A DNA stretch of 64,000 bases from Chitinophaga sp. 180180018-3 (GTDB taxonomy: Bacteria > Bacteroidota > Bacteroidia > Chitinophagales > Chitinophagaceae): the NCBI RefSeq assembly GCF_037893185.1, contig NZ_CP140772.1, positions 1,178,001 through 1,242,000 of the forward strand, in the 5' to 3' direction. Both the position numbers and the translations under genes were made by a program. Positions 17,000 through 27,100 of this stretch are shown here, one piece after another. The notes under the pieces were generated by a model that saw only the letters and a program-made list of their open reading frames with translations, ran no database searches and was not told the origin of the DNA. Each line of letters begins with the position of its first letter. Positions within the stretch are counted from its first letter, which is position 1.

Positions 17000-18739
17000 T
17001 TATAAATTTTTGAGACGGGGATTCTGGCCCAGCTCCTGTTGGTGATCTACCGGCACTTCTATGAGCAGGGAACGTTGTCCATACATTTCCATACGATGTA
17101 ATATCTCCTCCAGATTGCACAGGTCAGGCCGTAGCCGTACAACCTCCCAGCCACAGGCGCTGGCGATCGCGCAATAATCGATGGTAGTAACACGTGCATG
17201 GTAATGTGGTACTGCGATATCGGGTAATACCTTTTCCAGTCCTTGTTCAACGATGGACAAAGATTCATTGTTCAACAGAAAAATAATGATACCCAGCTGG
17301 CTTGCTTCTCCTAAGGATCCGGAAAAGAGGCGGAAGCATCCATCACCGGTAAACAAAAAAACCGGGCGATCGGGGTCAGATAATTTCGCTCCTACAGCTG
17401 CTCCGAAAGCTCCACCCATAGCGGAACCACGATAGAGGGAGTAGAAATCGATATTGTCATTAGGTCGTTGCGTTACATATTGCCGGTCTTTATAAGCCAG
17501 GCAAACATCATCTATTCCCAGCGAATGTGCAGGCCACCATTTATTGAGACGCTGATATAGAGTAGCCATATTCACATATCCTTCCCGCGGAGTGGCAAAT
17601 GGTCGGTCGTTCAAATCTGCCGGCGCTTTCACAACAGATTTGTTGGTGAAGGGATAGTGCCGGCCGGCGTATATCAGTGTATTTAACAACACATCCAGCG
17701 GGCCGCAGAAATGATCGTATCCGCCGGTGGCTACATGGCGCAGGCTGTTCTCCACTAAGCCATATGCCTGCGGAATATTCCCCAGGAAAAAGGTATGAGC
17801 AGCCTTAAAGCCACTGAAATTAATAGTGTATTCATCCGGGCAGGCGCCCAGTACAACCAGTACATCCTCCTCGCCCAACGAATTAAACAGCGACATTGCC
17901 TTATCATTTCCTCCAAAAGAAATATAGCCGTAGCCGTAGGGATTATCCTGGCTCACAGCGTTGGCGCCATTGATGCTCCAGATGGCGGCTGCCTGTAGTT
18001 GTTCGCATAATTGTGTGGTGAGCTGCCTGGCATTGGGGTAGCGCGCCATTTCTTCTCCCACCAAAACTATTACCCGCTTGTCGTCTGTTATTTCCCGGAA
18101 TGCAGCCACAAAAGCTTCCGGGACATCGTCTTCTTCCGATAACTCTTCTTCAGGTAATGGCATGGTATACTCCATTACCGGGCGCCCCACGGCTTCATTA
18201 TCCAATACCAATACCACCGGTTTGGAGCGATCAAGGGCGGCTTTGGCGGCGGCTAACTGAGCGGTTAACGTGAATGGATCATTCAGTACAAAAACAGTAT
18301 TTCCCAGTTCCGCCCGTAATTGTGCAACGATATTACTGCCGTGTATGGAAGTATCCTGTAGTGGTGAGAAGCCTTTGGTATTACTACCGGAAACAGGCAC
18401 AATAAAAACGGCAGGGATGTCGTGCAGTTTAGCGTCACTTAGGCCACAGGTGATCAGTTTAGTGGCAGCTCCGGTAGTGGCCACTGCAGCGGCTATTTTT
18501 CCACTGGCCAGGTAATAACCCAACGGAACAAAACCGGCGCTGTATTCTCCCAATGTCAGAAATGCCGGATCGTCCGAAGGCAGATCATCAAGCGGTTTGA
18601 GGTACTTTAGCAGATGAATAACACCACCGCCGGTAACGCCGGTGTATAACGTTATTCCCCAGTCAGTAAGGGTGTCGATAATGAGCTGATAATTATCAGT
18701 CACGCATGGAATGGTTCCATAGTGGTCATTGAGGGTCAT
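17000..18739 (-). CDS. Thiamine-diphosphate-dependent decarboxylase/synthase family protein
   Basis: A 579-residue protein with the three-domain layout of the ThDP family. The N-terminal Pyr domain has Glu65 in LGEYSAGF, the activating glutamate. A middle Rossmann-like domain follows. The C-terminal PP domain has the ThDP/Mg motif beginning GDG at residues 465-467 and ending NN about 28 residues later. Relatives include acetolactate synthase, benzoylformate, pyruvate and indolepyruvate decarboxylases; the exact reaction cannot be assigned. There is no signal peptide. It is followed after 8 nt by the MEKHLA gene, which suggests a two-gene operon. Confidence 0.88.
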   Translation of the reverse strand: MTLNDHYGTIPCVTDNYQLIIDTLTDWGITLYTGVTGGGVIHLLKYLKPLDDLPSDDPAFLTLGEYSAGFVPLGYYLASGKIAAAVATTGAATKLITCGLSDAKLHDIPAVFIVPVSGSNTKGFSPLQDTSIHGSNIVAQLRAELGNTVFVLNDPFTLTAQLAAAKAALDRSKPVVLVLDNEAVGRPVMEYTMPLPEEELSEEDDVPEAFVAAFREITDDKRVIVLVGEEMARYPNARQLTTQLCEQLQAAAIWSINGANAVSQDNPYGYGYISFGGNDKAMSLFNSLGEEDVLVVLGACPDEYTINFSGFKAAHTFFLGNIPQAYGLVENSLRHVATGGYDHFCGPLDVLLNTLIYAGRHYPFTNKSVVKAPADLNDRPFATPREGYVNMATLYQRLNKWWPAHSLGIDDVCLAYKDRQYVTQRPNDNIDFYSLYRGSAMGGAFGAAVGAKLSDPDRPVFLFTGDGCFRLFSGSLGEASQLGIIIFLLNNESLSIVEQGLEKVLPDIAVPHYHARVTTIDYCAIASACGWEVVRLRPDLCNLEEILHRMEMYGQRSLLIEVPVDHQQELGQNPRLKNL

Positions 18740-19146
18740 AGAATAGTAATTAAAATTAATGTTGTTTATATTAATTCATGGTTTTTGTATATGATTTTTA
18801 AGGGCTTTAGAGGAAGATTATTGATATGGTTTTCAAATGGGTTTGATGGTTACTTTGCTCACATTCACTGTACCACAAGTATAATCAGTATTTTTCAGAT
18901 AGAAAATTTTTCTTGCCGGTCCGTGCAGGAGAAAACATACATCTTGCTGATTGCCTGCGTTTGCGCAAATTATTATTTTTTTGTTAGCATAGCATTTTGC
19001 CTGATAAAGCTACTTTTAAGTTGCCTCTTATTTTCTAATGCCATTTTAATTCAACATACAAATAACATCAACATTAATTTGATAAATTAAACCTTTAGAT
19101 TATGACACTGTCTATAATCACTATATAGCATAATCTGTAAAAGCAC
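18740..19146. other. AT-rich divergent intergenic region
   Basis: About 400 nt between the divergent ThDP and outer-membrane-like genes. It is strongly AT-rich and must hold both promoters, but no full TAnnTTTG match with correct spacing was found. A 122-codon open frame runs through it on the + strand, but its composition is that of random AT-rich DNA. Confidence 0.6.
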
Positions 19147-20094
19147 ATGAAACTTCTATCTCTATGCATTCTGTTACTGCCGGCAATACCTATGTTCGCG
19201 CAGCAACACTATAATAGAACCACTACCGCCGCATTGCACCAACGGGATTCATTGTCAGCTACCGGTAACGAGCAAACCCAAGCGGCTGACAACGAAAGAC
19301 GCAAATCGTATTTTAGTACAGGCCTGCAATACCTGAGTGACAACATATATACTGGCAGAAAAGACTCTGCCCGTATCCCTTATTTGTCCGCTACAATGGG
19401 CTATTATCATAAATCGGGGTTATATGTAGAGGGGATCGTTTCTATGCTAATGAACAATACCGCTCGTGTGGATGCGGGTATAGTTACAGCAGGTTATCTG
19501 TTTTCGCGGGGTAATTTTGATGGAGAAATCAGTGCCTCCAAATTTTTCTATAATAAATTGAGTGACAACATACGATCAGAAGTGAGTGGTGATCTGCATG
19601 CCGGTGCTGCCTATGATTTTAACGAAATTGTCGCAGCTTCTGTAGATGGCTACCTGAATTTTGGATCAAAAACCGACTATGTCGCAACGGCCGCGTTGCA
19701 GCACAGTTTCGACCTGTTTAATGATCGGCTGAACATCCTGCCTACGGTGTCAGCAAATGCCGGGACGCAACACTTCTATGATGATTATTATAACAACCGT
19801 CACCTCAATCCTGTAGTAAAAGTGAGCAGGAAAAAGAAACAACGTCAACCACCAACTGTGGTGGCAGATATGAGTGGTGCCTCCAATTTTACTATACTGG
19901 ATTATGAATTAAGCTTGCCGATATCTTATACTATTCATAAGCGACTAACCTTCTCTTTTGAACCCACTTATGCTATTCCGTTACACCCTGCGGTGCTTAC
20001 CTTAACGACGTTGTCTACCAAGGAGTCAACGGTGAAGGTGGAACCATTGAGCAATCAGTTCTTCTGGTCTTTTGGGGTTACATATAGGTGGTAG
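19147..20094 (+). CDS. Probable outer-membrane beta-barrel protein of unknown function
   Basis: A 315-residue protein with a clear signal peptide (MKLLSLCILLLPAIPMFAQQ). The rest alternates in strand-like segments (LSATMGYYHKSGLYVEGIVS, IVTAGYLFSRGNFDGEI, AYDFNEIVAASVDGYLNFG) and ends in an aromatic strand FGVTYRW, as outer-membrane barrels do. No family name is recognised. It has no close operon partner. A short decayed duplicate of its 3' end lies 1.9 kb downstream (stop at 21982-21984), so the gene or a relative was once present twice. Confidence 0.75.
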   Translation: MKLLSLCILLLPAIPMFAQQHYNRTTTAALHQRDSLSATGNEQTQAADNERRKSYFSTGLQYLSDNIYTGRKDSARIPYLSATMGYYHKSGLYVEGIVSMLMNNTARVDAGIVTAGYLFSRGNFDGEISASKFFYNKLSDNIRSEVSGDLHAGAAYDFNEIVAASVDGYLNFGSKTDYVATAALQHSFDLFNDRLNILPTVSANAGTQHFYDDYYNNRHLNPVVKVSRKKKQRQPPTVVADMSGASNFTILDYELSLPISYTIHKRLTFSFEPTYAIPLHPAVLTLTTLSTKESTVKVEPLSNQFFWSFGVTYRW

Positions 20095-20205
20095 ACGGGA
20101 TGTTGATTTCGAGAAAGTTATTATATAAAAATGCTTTTTCCCGGTACTTTTAAGAGCCCTCATTTTACATGCAAGGGCACTGGAAAGATCGGGAAAACCA
20201 GCTTG

Positions 20206-20766
20206 TCAGGCACCTTCACCTTTAAAAGTGGCAATAACTATCTTGCTGCATCTTCCAGACATGTCTGCTATACTAAAGTACATGTCATCTTCTATCCATG
20301 ATACTAAAAGACTCATTACAGCGGCTGCAGCAGCATCCGATAAATATGATAATAATAATCGCTCTGCCCTGCTCCTTCCAAAAGAAGGAGCATATTTCTT
20401 TTTTATACCAAGAGAAATATTGTTTTTGAAGAACATGATCATCACATTACCGCCTTTCTTTCCTATCATGGCCTTTGCAAGGTTCACATTCTCCGAAATA
20501 TGGGAAAACATATTGCTAAAATTCAATGTTGTGTCATTCTCCACAGTGAACAATGGCACATTAAGGTTATTGTGTCCATCCATCAATAACTGCTCCTTGC
20601 TTTCATAGTGCGTATAGAAAGTCGATCGGCCCACATTGGCTTTGTCAATAATATCCCTGATGGTCACGTTCTCATAATTCTTTTCCAGAATTAGCTGAAT
20701 TAACGCTTCAGTAAGACTTCTTTTTGTTTTTTGGATCCTTCTGTCTACGATACCTTCTTTTTTCAT
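20206..20766 (-). CDS. TetR/AcrR family transcriptional regulator
   Basis: A 186-residue protein. Residues about 10-60 form the TetR helix-turn-helix: RSLTEALIQLILEKNYENVT, then IRDIIDKANVGRSTFYTHYESKEQLL, a near-perfect family signature. The C-terminal ligand domain is divergent, as usual. It is transcribed away from the membrane hydroxylase gene at 20896 across a 129-nt region with overlapping promoters, so it is most likely the repressor of that gene and of itself. Confidence 0.92.
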   Translation of the reverse strand: MKKEGIVDRRIQKTKRSLTEALIQLILEKNYENVTIRDIIDKANVGRSTFYTHYESKEQLLMDGHNNLNVPLFTVENDTTLNFSNMFSHISENVNLAKAMIGKKGGNVMIMFFKNNISLGIKKKYAPSFGRSRAERLLLSYLSDAAAAAVMSLLVSWIEDDMYFSIADMSGRCSKIVIATFKGEGA

Positions 20767-20821
20767 TGCTGAACTTTTTTAATCAATAGTTCAATAACAG
20801 ACACTTAGCGGCTTCCCTGCC

Positions 20822-20852
20822 TTGTATGTCGCAAAAATACCCAATACGTTTG
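20822..20852 (+). promoter_or_regulatory. Promoter of the sterol-desaturase-type gene
   Basis: TTG at 20822-20824, 20 nt spacer, then TACGTTTG at 20845-20852, a full match to the Bacteroidota -33/-7 layout. It overlaps the minus-strand promoter at 20832-20860. Confidence 0.7.
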
Positions 20853-20860
20853 CAAAACAA
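20832..20860 (-). promoter_or_regulatory. Promoter of the TetR-type regulator gene
   Basis: On the minus strand TATTTTTG (20839-20832) matches TAnnTTTG, with a TTG at 20860-20858 and an 18-nt spacer. It overlaps the divergent promoter. Copies of GTTCAATAA at 20789-20797 and 20869-20877 flank the pair and could be operator halves. Confidence 0.6.
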
Positions 20861-20895
20861 AACAATATGTTCAATAAAATTCAAATAGTTCAGAA

Positions 20896-21753
20896 ATGAA
20901 AAAAATAATCACCTGGTATCTTTACCCGACTTTGTTACTAATAGTGCTAACGGCTGCTTTCCTGGCAATACAGTTACATTGGAATTACAAAACAGTATAT
21001 GTAGTAACCACACTGTTTTTAGTACTGACATTAGTGGTGACTGAAACGGTTTTTCCACTGAATAAGGACTGGAAAATGACAAAAAGGAGCTTTTTGAGAG
21101 ATCTGAGATATATCCTTATAGATGCCCCTGTTATAGCATTGACAAAAAGTGCGTTTGGTGTAGTTGCCATCTGGTATAGTGAAAATCATAGTGGGTTTTT
21201 CACGAACGCACCGGTTGTAGTAAGTACAATTAGCTTTCTCCTTGTGTTTGAATTTTTTCAATATTGGTACCACCGGCTAAGTCATACTTCCGGGGGGAAA
21301 TTTGGAAACTTTCTCTGGCGGGTACATTTAGCCCATCATTTACCTGATAAGGTATATGTAATTATGCATGCAGTTTTTAATCCGGTAAATGCTTTTATTA
21401 CCGCCACCATTATTCAAATGCCTCTTATTTTGCTTGGTGTTCCTCCGGAAGCGGCACTGATTGCCACTTTGTTAATTGACCTGCAAAGCCTGGTTTCACA
21501 TTTCAACGTTAATATAAGAGCAGGGTTTTTTAACTACATTTTTATTGGAACAGAAACCCATCGTTACCATCACAGTGCAAAAGTGGAGGAAGCGAAGAAC
21601 TATGGCAATACGCTGGCTATCTGGGATATTGTTTTTGGAACATTTTATTACAAGCCAGGTAAGAATCCGGAAAAGCTGGGCGTTGAAAATGAGGGTGAAT
21701 GGCCTAAATCTGAAAATGTGCTGGAAGTAATAACTTATCCTTTCAGGAAGTAG
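20896..21753 (+). CDS. Fatty acid hydroxylase/sterol desaturase family membrane protein
   Basis: A 285-residue membrane protein with hydrophobic segments at about residues 8-25, 35-50, 80-115 and 160-195. The di-iron histidine motifs are present: HRLSH (His126, His130), HLAHH (144-148), a lone HAVFN His, and THRYHH (222-226). This superfamily uses a di-iron centre and O2 to hydroxylate or desaturate lipids, sterols or carotenoids. It is controlled by a divergent TetR-type gene, and a terminator follows, so it is a single-gene unit. The substrate is unknown; bacterial members are often involved in lipid or carotenoid modification. Confidence 0.92.
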   Translation: MKKIITWYLYPTLLLIVLTAAFLAIQLHWNYKTVYVVTTLFLVLTLVVTETVFPLNKDWKMTKRSFLRDLRYILIDAPVIALTKSAFGVVAIWYSENHSGFFTNAPVVVSTISFLLVFEFFQYWYHRLSHTSGGKFGNFLWRVHLAHHLPDKVYVIMHAVFNPVNAFITATIIQMPLILLGVPPEAALIATLLIDLQSLVSHFNVNIRAGFFNYIFIGTETHRYHHSAKVEEAKNYGNTLAIWDIVFGTFYYKPGKNPEKLGVENEGEWPKSENVLEVITYPFRK

Positions 21754-21774
21754 CACATTCTGCTTGTTGGTCAA

Positions 21775-21805
21775 AGGTTGCAAGTGAAAGCCTGCAGCCT
21801 TTTTT
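21775..21805 (+). terminator. Rho-independent terminator after the desaturase-type gene
   Basis: AGGTTGCA at 21775-21782 pairs with TGCAGCCT at 21793-21800 (one G-T pair) and is followed by five Ts. It lies about 20 nt after the stop. Confidence 0.7.
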
Positions 21806-21867
21806 GACGACTATTCTCCGATAAAGCAAGATTATAATCATCAGTTCCTGTATTGTAGATATAGCCA

Positions 21868-21984
21868 TTGATATGGATATATAGGTAATCGGAGGATTTA
21901 ATAGCGGCAACGTTAGTTTTTCAGTACCCGATATCCCCGATAGTTACCGCCAATCAGTCTTTTGGGGTTACATATAAGTGGTAG
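21868..21984 (+). pseudogene. Remnant of a second copy of the outer-membrane gene 3' end
   Basis: The frame ending in TAG at 21982-21984 translates to ...NQSFGVTYKW, against NQFFWSFGVTYRW at the end of the gene at 19147-20094. At DNA level TCTTTTGGGGTTACATATA is identical in both, as is the final GTGGTAG. Nine bases (three codons) are missing and nothing convincing remains upstream of about 21868. No start or signal peptide is present. Confidence 0.7.
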
Positions 21985-22107
21985 CAATCAGCGTCCATTT
22001 ACACATTATCTGCAGTTAATCACGACATTTATTACCACTAATTAATTTAAGTTATTTATATTTAGATCGATTCTAAGGGCGCTTTACCAGTAATATCACA
22101 TCCACAC

Positions 22108-22704
22108 ATGCAATCCGATTATTCCACACTCACGGACGATCAGTTGCTGCAATTGCTTCGGAGCAATGATGAAGGCGCATTTACAGAAATCTTCAACCGT
22201 TATTGGGAACAAATGTCCCTGTATGTGCTTAGGGTGATCCGTTCCGAAGAGGATGCCCGGGATATCGTACAGGAGGTGCTGCTATCTATCTGGAAAAGAA
22301 GGCAGGAGCTGGAGGTCCGGGGAAGCCTGGTGGCCTACCTGTTAAAAAGCGTACGCAATCTCTCTATACGTTATATAGAACGTAATATTACCCGGCATCA
22401 ATTTCTCGCCACACTTTCTGAACATTTCGGGCACCTGGAGACCCCTACTGCGGCTAGCATCGCAGAACTGAAGCAGCTGGAAGAACGGGTGGACAAAGCC
22501 ATAGCAGGGCTTCCATCCAAAATGCAGCGTATTTATCTGCTGAGCCGGCACGAAAATTTGTCTTACCGGGAAATTGCGCACCAGTTGGGTATTGCGGAAA
22601 CGACTGTAAAGAAGCAGGTCAGCAATGCGTTGAAGATTATCAGAACAGAAATAGGCGGATTGTCTTCCACAGCGATATTATATCTCGCTTTGCTGCTGGA
22701 TTAA
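22108..22704 (+). CDS. ECF-type RNA polymerase sigma factor (FecI-like)
   Basis: A 198-residue protein. Region 2 is at about residues 22-90 (FTEIFNRYWEQMSLYVLRVI, then EDARDIVQEVLLSIWKRR), and region 4 at about 128-185 (LPSKMQRIYLLSRHENLSYREIA-type with LGIAETTVKKQVSNALKII). This matches the Bacteroidota sigma-70 family ECF factors that pair with FecR and SusC. The FecR gene starts 97 nt downstream, followed by SusC with an STN domain, so it should activate the locus when substrate is sensed at the outer membrane. Confidence 0.95.
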   Translation: MQSDYSTLTDDQLLQLLRSNDEGAFTEIFNRYWEQMSLYVLRVIRSEEDARDIVQEVLLSIWKRRQELEVRGSLVAYLLKSVRNLSIRYIERNITRHQFLATLSEHFGHLETPTAASIAELKQLEERVDKAIAGLPSKMQRIYLLSRHENLSYREIAHQLGIAETTVKKQVSNALKIIRTEIGGLSSTAILYLALLLD

Positions 22705-22801
22705 AAAAAAATATGCATTTCATCTACTACCAACATCCGACTTACGGAATATTACAGATAGACGGACAATAATACACTAATACGGCTCAAAATCAGATCA
22801 T

Positions 22802-24013
22802 ATGAATGAGGAGCAGGCGAGGGAATTATTGCGGCGTTACCGCATGGGTTTGTGCGATGCGGAAGAAGCAGCCATAATAGAACAATGGTACGGTGCGCTT
22901 GCTGATAGACGGGAATGGCAATGGGCACCGGAGCAAAAGCAGGCTTTTGAAGATGTGCTGCGACGCAGTCTGGCTGATGCTATGAAGGAAGATGCAATAA
23001 AGGGTTCTTCCTATCTCAGGGGAGAGAGACGGCTTTCCCGGCTACGCAGGCTTTCTGCCGCCGCCGCGGCAGTGTTATTACTTGTGGGGGGGAACCTTTA
23101 TTGGAGAAACCGTTACAGTCGCACACCTGAAAAGGGGCGTCCTGTTGTGTCACGTCCATTACTGCAGGATGCCGTACCCGGTGGCAACAAGGCAGTGCTG
23201 ACGCTGGCAGATGGCACGCAGGTTACGCTGGACAGTACTGCTAATGGTAATATTGCACAACAAGGTAATACAAAGATCGTTAAACTGGGATCCGGTCTGC
23301 TGGCTTATAAAAACCCGACGACCGGACATCAGGAGGGAGTTGTATATAATATGCTGTCTACACCCCGCGGCGGGGAATACCAGCTGACCCTGCCGGATGG
23401 CACACGTGTATGGCTCAACGCAGCTTCATCCCTGCGTTATCCGGCAGCATTCGCCGGTAACGAAAGGGTAGTAGAACTTAAAGGCGAGGCCTATTTTGAA
23501 GTGGCTGCCAATGCCAGCATGCCTTTTTACGTACAGATACAACAATTGCAAATACAGGTATTGGGCACACGCTTCAATGTAATGGCATATGAAGATGAAA
23601 GGTTAATTAAAACAACACTATTGCAGGGTGCCGTTCTGGTAATGAAAGGTGACGATAAAGTAGTGCTGCAACCCGGACAGGAAGCCGGAGCGGCCCGGGC
23701 AGGCGGACGTTTGCAAAAAGCGCAGGTAGATGCCACTGCAGCGGTGGCATGGAAAGAAGGGCTGTTTCATTACGATCATACTGATATGCTGACTATCATG
23801 CGACAGCTCAGCAGATGGTATGATATAGAAATACAGTACGAAGGGAACGTGAAAGACATCTATTTCTCGGGACAAATATCACGTAAGAATAATTTATCGC
23901 AGGTATTGAAAATGTTTGCGCTTACAAAGGAGGTACAATTTGAGATCACCGGGAAACGGCTGACAGTTCGCTCTATAACAGCAGATGCCAGACAACGCGA
24001 TAGTACACAATAA
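22802..24013 (+). CDS. FecR family anti-sigma factor
   Basis: A 403-residue protein: N-terminal cytosolic part (about 1-80), one transmembrane helix at about 85-102, then the periplasmic FecR domain. Signatures are the GGEYQLTLPDGTRVWLNAASS stretch read in parts (PDGTRVWLNAASSLRYP) and VELKGEAYFEVA, and the C-terminal DUF4974 part with IMRQLSRWYDIEI and FSGQISR. It holds the sigma factor inactive until the SusC-type receptor signals through its STN domain. Gene order sigma-FecR-SusC-SusD is standard. Confidence 0.95.
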   Translation: MNEEQARELLRRYRMGLCDAEEAAIIEQWYGALADRREWQWAPEQKQAFEDVLRRSLADAMKEDAIKGSSYLRGERRLSRLRRLSAAAAAVLLLVGGNLYWRNRYSRTPEKGRPVVSRPLLQDAVPGGNKAVLTLADGTQVTLDSTANGNIAQQGNTKIVKLGSGLLAYKNPTTGHQEGVVYNMLSTPRGGEYQLTLPDGTRVWLNAASSLRYPAAFAGNERVVELKGEAYFEVAANASMPFYVQIQQLQIQVLGTRFNVMAYEDERLIKTTLLQGAVLVMKGDDKVVLQPGQEAGAARAGGRLQKAQVDATAAVAWKEGLFHYDHTDMLTIMRQLSRWYDIEIQYEGNVKDIYFSGQISRKNNLSQVLKMFALTKEVQFEITGKRLTVRSITADARQRDSTQ

Positions 24014-24154
24014 GCAGGATCGTTCATATTAATTATTGACCAAAATAAAAACGGGCCGCCCGGTAATGCGTGCCCGGAGAAAATCCCCATTCGTTTATAA
24101 AAAGCAGTATTCTGATTATCAATCATTTAATCTATCTAATTAATCCTTTGACAG

Positions 24155-27100
24155 ATGAGACTACACGTTATCTGCAGGGTCCTTTCCTGTAAAGGGCTAT
24201 CCGTTTTTCCTACATGTCTGACCAGACGGCTGTCCGCTATTTTCCTGATCACTGCCTGTATGCAGCTGAGCGCCAAAGGAATGGCACAACAGATCTCCAT
24301 TAAGCAAAAGAATGCGCCTTTGGCAAAGATCTTCAGCGAGATTACACGCCAAAGCCAGTATCTTTTTTTGTACAATGACAAACAGCTGAATCAGACAAAA
24401 AATGTCAGCATCGATGTAAAGAATGCCTCCCTGGAAGCTGTACTGGAACAGTGTTTTAAAGATCAGCCGCTGACTTACACATTTGTTGAAAAAAACATCG
24501 TGGTTACGCCCAGGGAAAAGGCACCCGTTCATACGCCGGGCAATGCGCCACCAGGCCGTGTACAGGGTACGGTAACGAACGAACGGGGAAAGCCGTTGCC
24601 TGGTGTGAGTATCAAGATAAAGGGAAGTGCCATTGGTACCATCACCGATCAGGAGGGAAAATACAGTATTCAGGTACCGGATAATGCAGTGCTGGTATTT
24701 ACCTATATCAGTTTCGTTACGCAGGAAGTGCCCGTGAATGCACGCAGCGTAATAGATATACATCTGAAAGAAGACCTTAAATCATTGGGTGAGGTAGTAG
24801 TGGTAGGATATGGTACCCAGTCTAAAAAAGACATCTCTACCGCAATTGCTGTTGTATCAGAGAAAGATTTTAATAAGGGAATGGCGCGCACCGCTACGGA
24901 TCTGTTACAGGGCAAAGTGGCAGGCCTGACCGTAACAACAGAAACCGGCGACGTTACTGTGGAGCAAAGTATGCGGTTGAGAGGTACCTCGTCACTGACC
25001 GGCTCCAGCTCTCCTTTTGTGGTGATTGATGGAATACCCGGTATGGACATGAACTCCGTTTCTCCGCAGGATATAGAATCTATCAGTGTCTTGAAAGACG
25101 CCTCTGCGGCCGCTATTTATGGTTCCCGTTCTGCCAGCGGAGTAATCCTCATCACTACAAAAAAAGGGAAAGCCGGGCATCCGCAGGTGCAGTATAGCGG
25201 ATATGCATCGATGGACAAAATCACCAATAAACCCAAGGTATTAAACGCGACTGAATGGCGTGACTATACGAAAAAAGTGGGGATGGACATCAGCGGCCTC
25301 GATAAAGGCGCCAATACCGATTGGTTCGGGGAGATTATCCGCACCGGTGTTTCACAAAACCATAGCATTTCCGTTTCGGGTGGCGGGGAAAATAGTGATT
25401 ATCGCGCTTCTTTCAGCTACCTGAACAGGCAGGGCATTTTGAAGGATAACAGGATGGGCCGTTATAACGTGCTTCTCTCCCTGCACCAGAAAGCATTGAA
25501 CGACCGGCTTGATATTTCCATTACCGGCGGATCCGTGCAAAGTGACTATACGCCCGCGAATGGTGATAATCCCAGGCTTGCCTATAATATGATCCCGGTT
25601 TTTCCGGTCAAAAACCTCGATGGCAGCTGGTTTGAAACCATGGAATATAACCAGGGTAACCCCGTGCACAATATGGCAGAAAATACCGATCTGTATAAAA
25701 CGGGGCTGTTCTACGGTAATCTGAAAGCAGAACTGGAACTTTTCAAAGGTTTTGCGGCAGGCGTAAACCTGTTCAAACAAAGAAAAACAGAGGATCACAG
25801 TACTTATAACTCCATCACCAGTCCGGCGGGAAGAGGTGTACATGGATACGCTTACAGAGGCAACAAAGTATGGGATAAACAATTGATGGAACTGACTGGT
25901 AAATACAAAAGACAATTTGGTAAACACCAGTTGACTGCTTTGATTGGGTACTCCTATGAAGACAACTACTACCAGTTCTCCAGTGCGCAGAACAGGGGTT
26001 TCATCACTGATATTTTCGGATATAACAATCTCAGCGCCGGTGAGAATCTCTTCCCCAATGATGTGAACTCCGACAAGAACATGAACAGGCTGATCTCCTT
26101 TTTTGGCCGGCTGAATTATAGCTTCCGGGATAAATATATTTTTACCGGCACCGTCAGGCGGGACGGCTCTTCCGTATTCGGTAAGAATAACAAATGGGGC
26201 ACCTTTCCCTCTGCGTCTTTTGCATGGCGGGTTTCAGAAGAACCCTTCCTGCATAGCAACCGGATACTCAGCGATCTGAAATTACGTATAGGCTATGGCG
26301 TTGTAGGGAATCAGGATGGAATAGGGCCTTACAATTCCATCGCATTGTACGGCCGCAGCGATGAGTTCTGGGATAACGGGCAATGGCACAACTCTTACAA
26401 ATATGCACAGAACGATAATCCGAATCTGAAATGGGAACAAACAGCCTCATTCAATCCCGGCATCGACTTCGGGTTCTTTAATGGACGCCTGAGCGGTACC
26501 CTTGACTATTACATCAAGAAAACCAGTAACCTGCTGTACACCTATAGCGTACCTGTTCCGCCCAACCTGTATCCGACTATACTGGCCAACGTAGGAGATA
26601 TGTCCAATAAAGGTTTTGAAATGCTGATCAATGCAGATGTGATCCGGCGGCGTGATCTTCGTTGGTCCGTTTCCGTTAATTTCGCACACAACAAGAATAC
26701 GGTAACACGGTTATCCAACGATGTGTACCAGGCAGCCAGCATCAAAACCGGCGGCATTAGCCTGAGAGGTTCCGGTGGTACTACCACGCATATCGTTGAA
26801 GAAGGACAGGAAGTAGGCACCTTCTTTGGCTGGAAGTGCCTGGGATTAGATAAGGATGGTAAATATATTATGGAAGACAGGAACAAGGACGGTGAGATCA
26901 ATGACCTGGACCGTACTTATATTGGCCACGCTATGCCCAGACTGACCTATGGTATATCCAACACGCTCGTCTACCGTAACTTTGAGCTCAATGTCTTCAT
27001 CCGTGGTGTTTACGGCAATGATGTGCTTAACAATCCCAGCCTGCAATACGGTAATATCCAGTGGCTACCCGGCTCGAATGTATTACGGGAAGCACTGACA

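Noticed and set aside
18722..19090. 122-codon + strand frame in an AT-rich intergenic region
   Set aside because: It overlaps the start of the ThDP gene, has no family match or usual composition, and looks like chance in AT-rich DNA.
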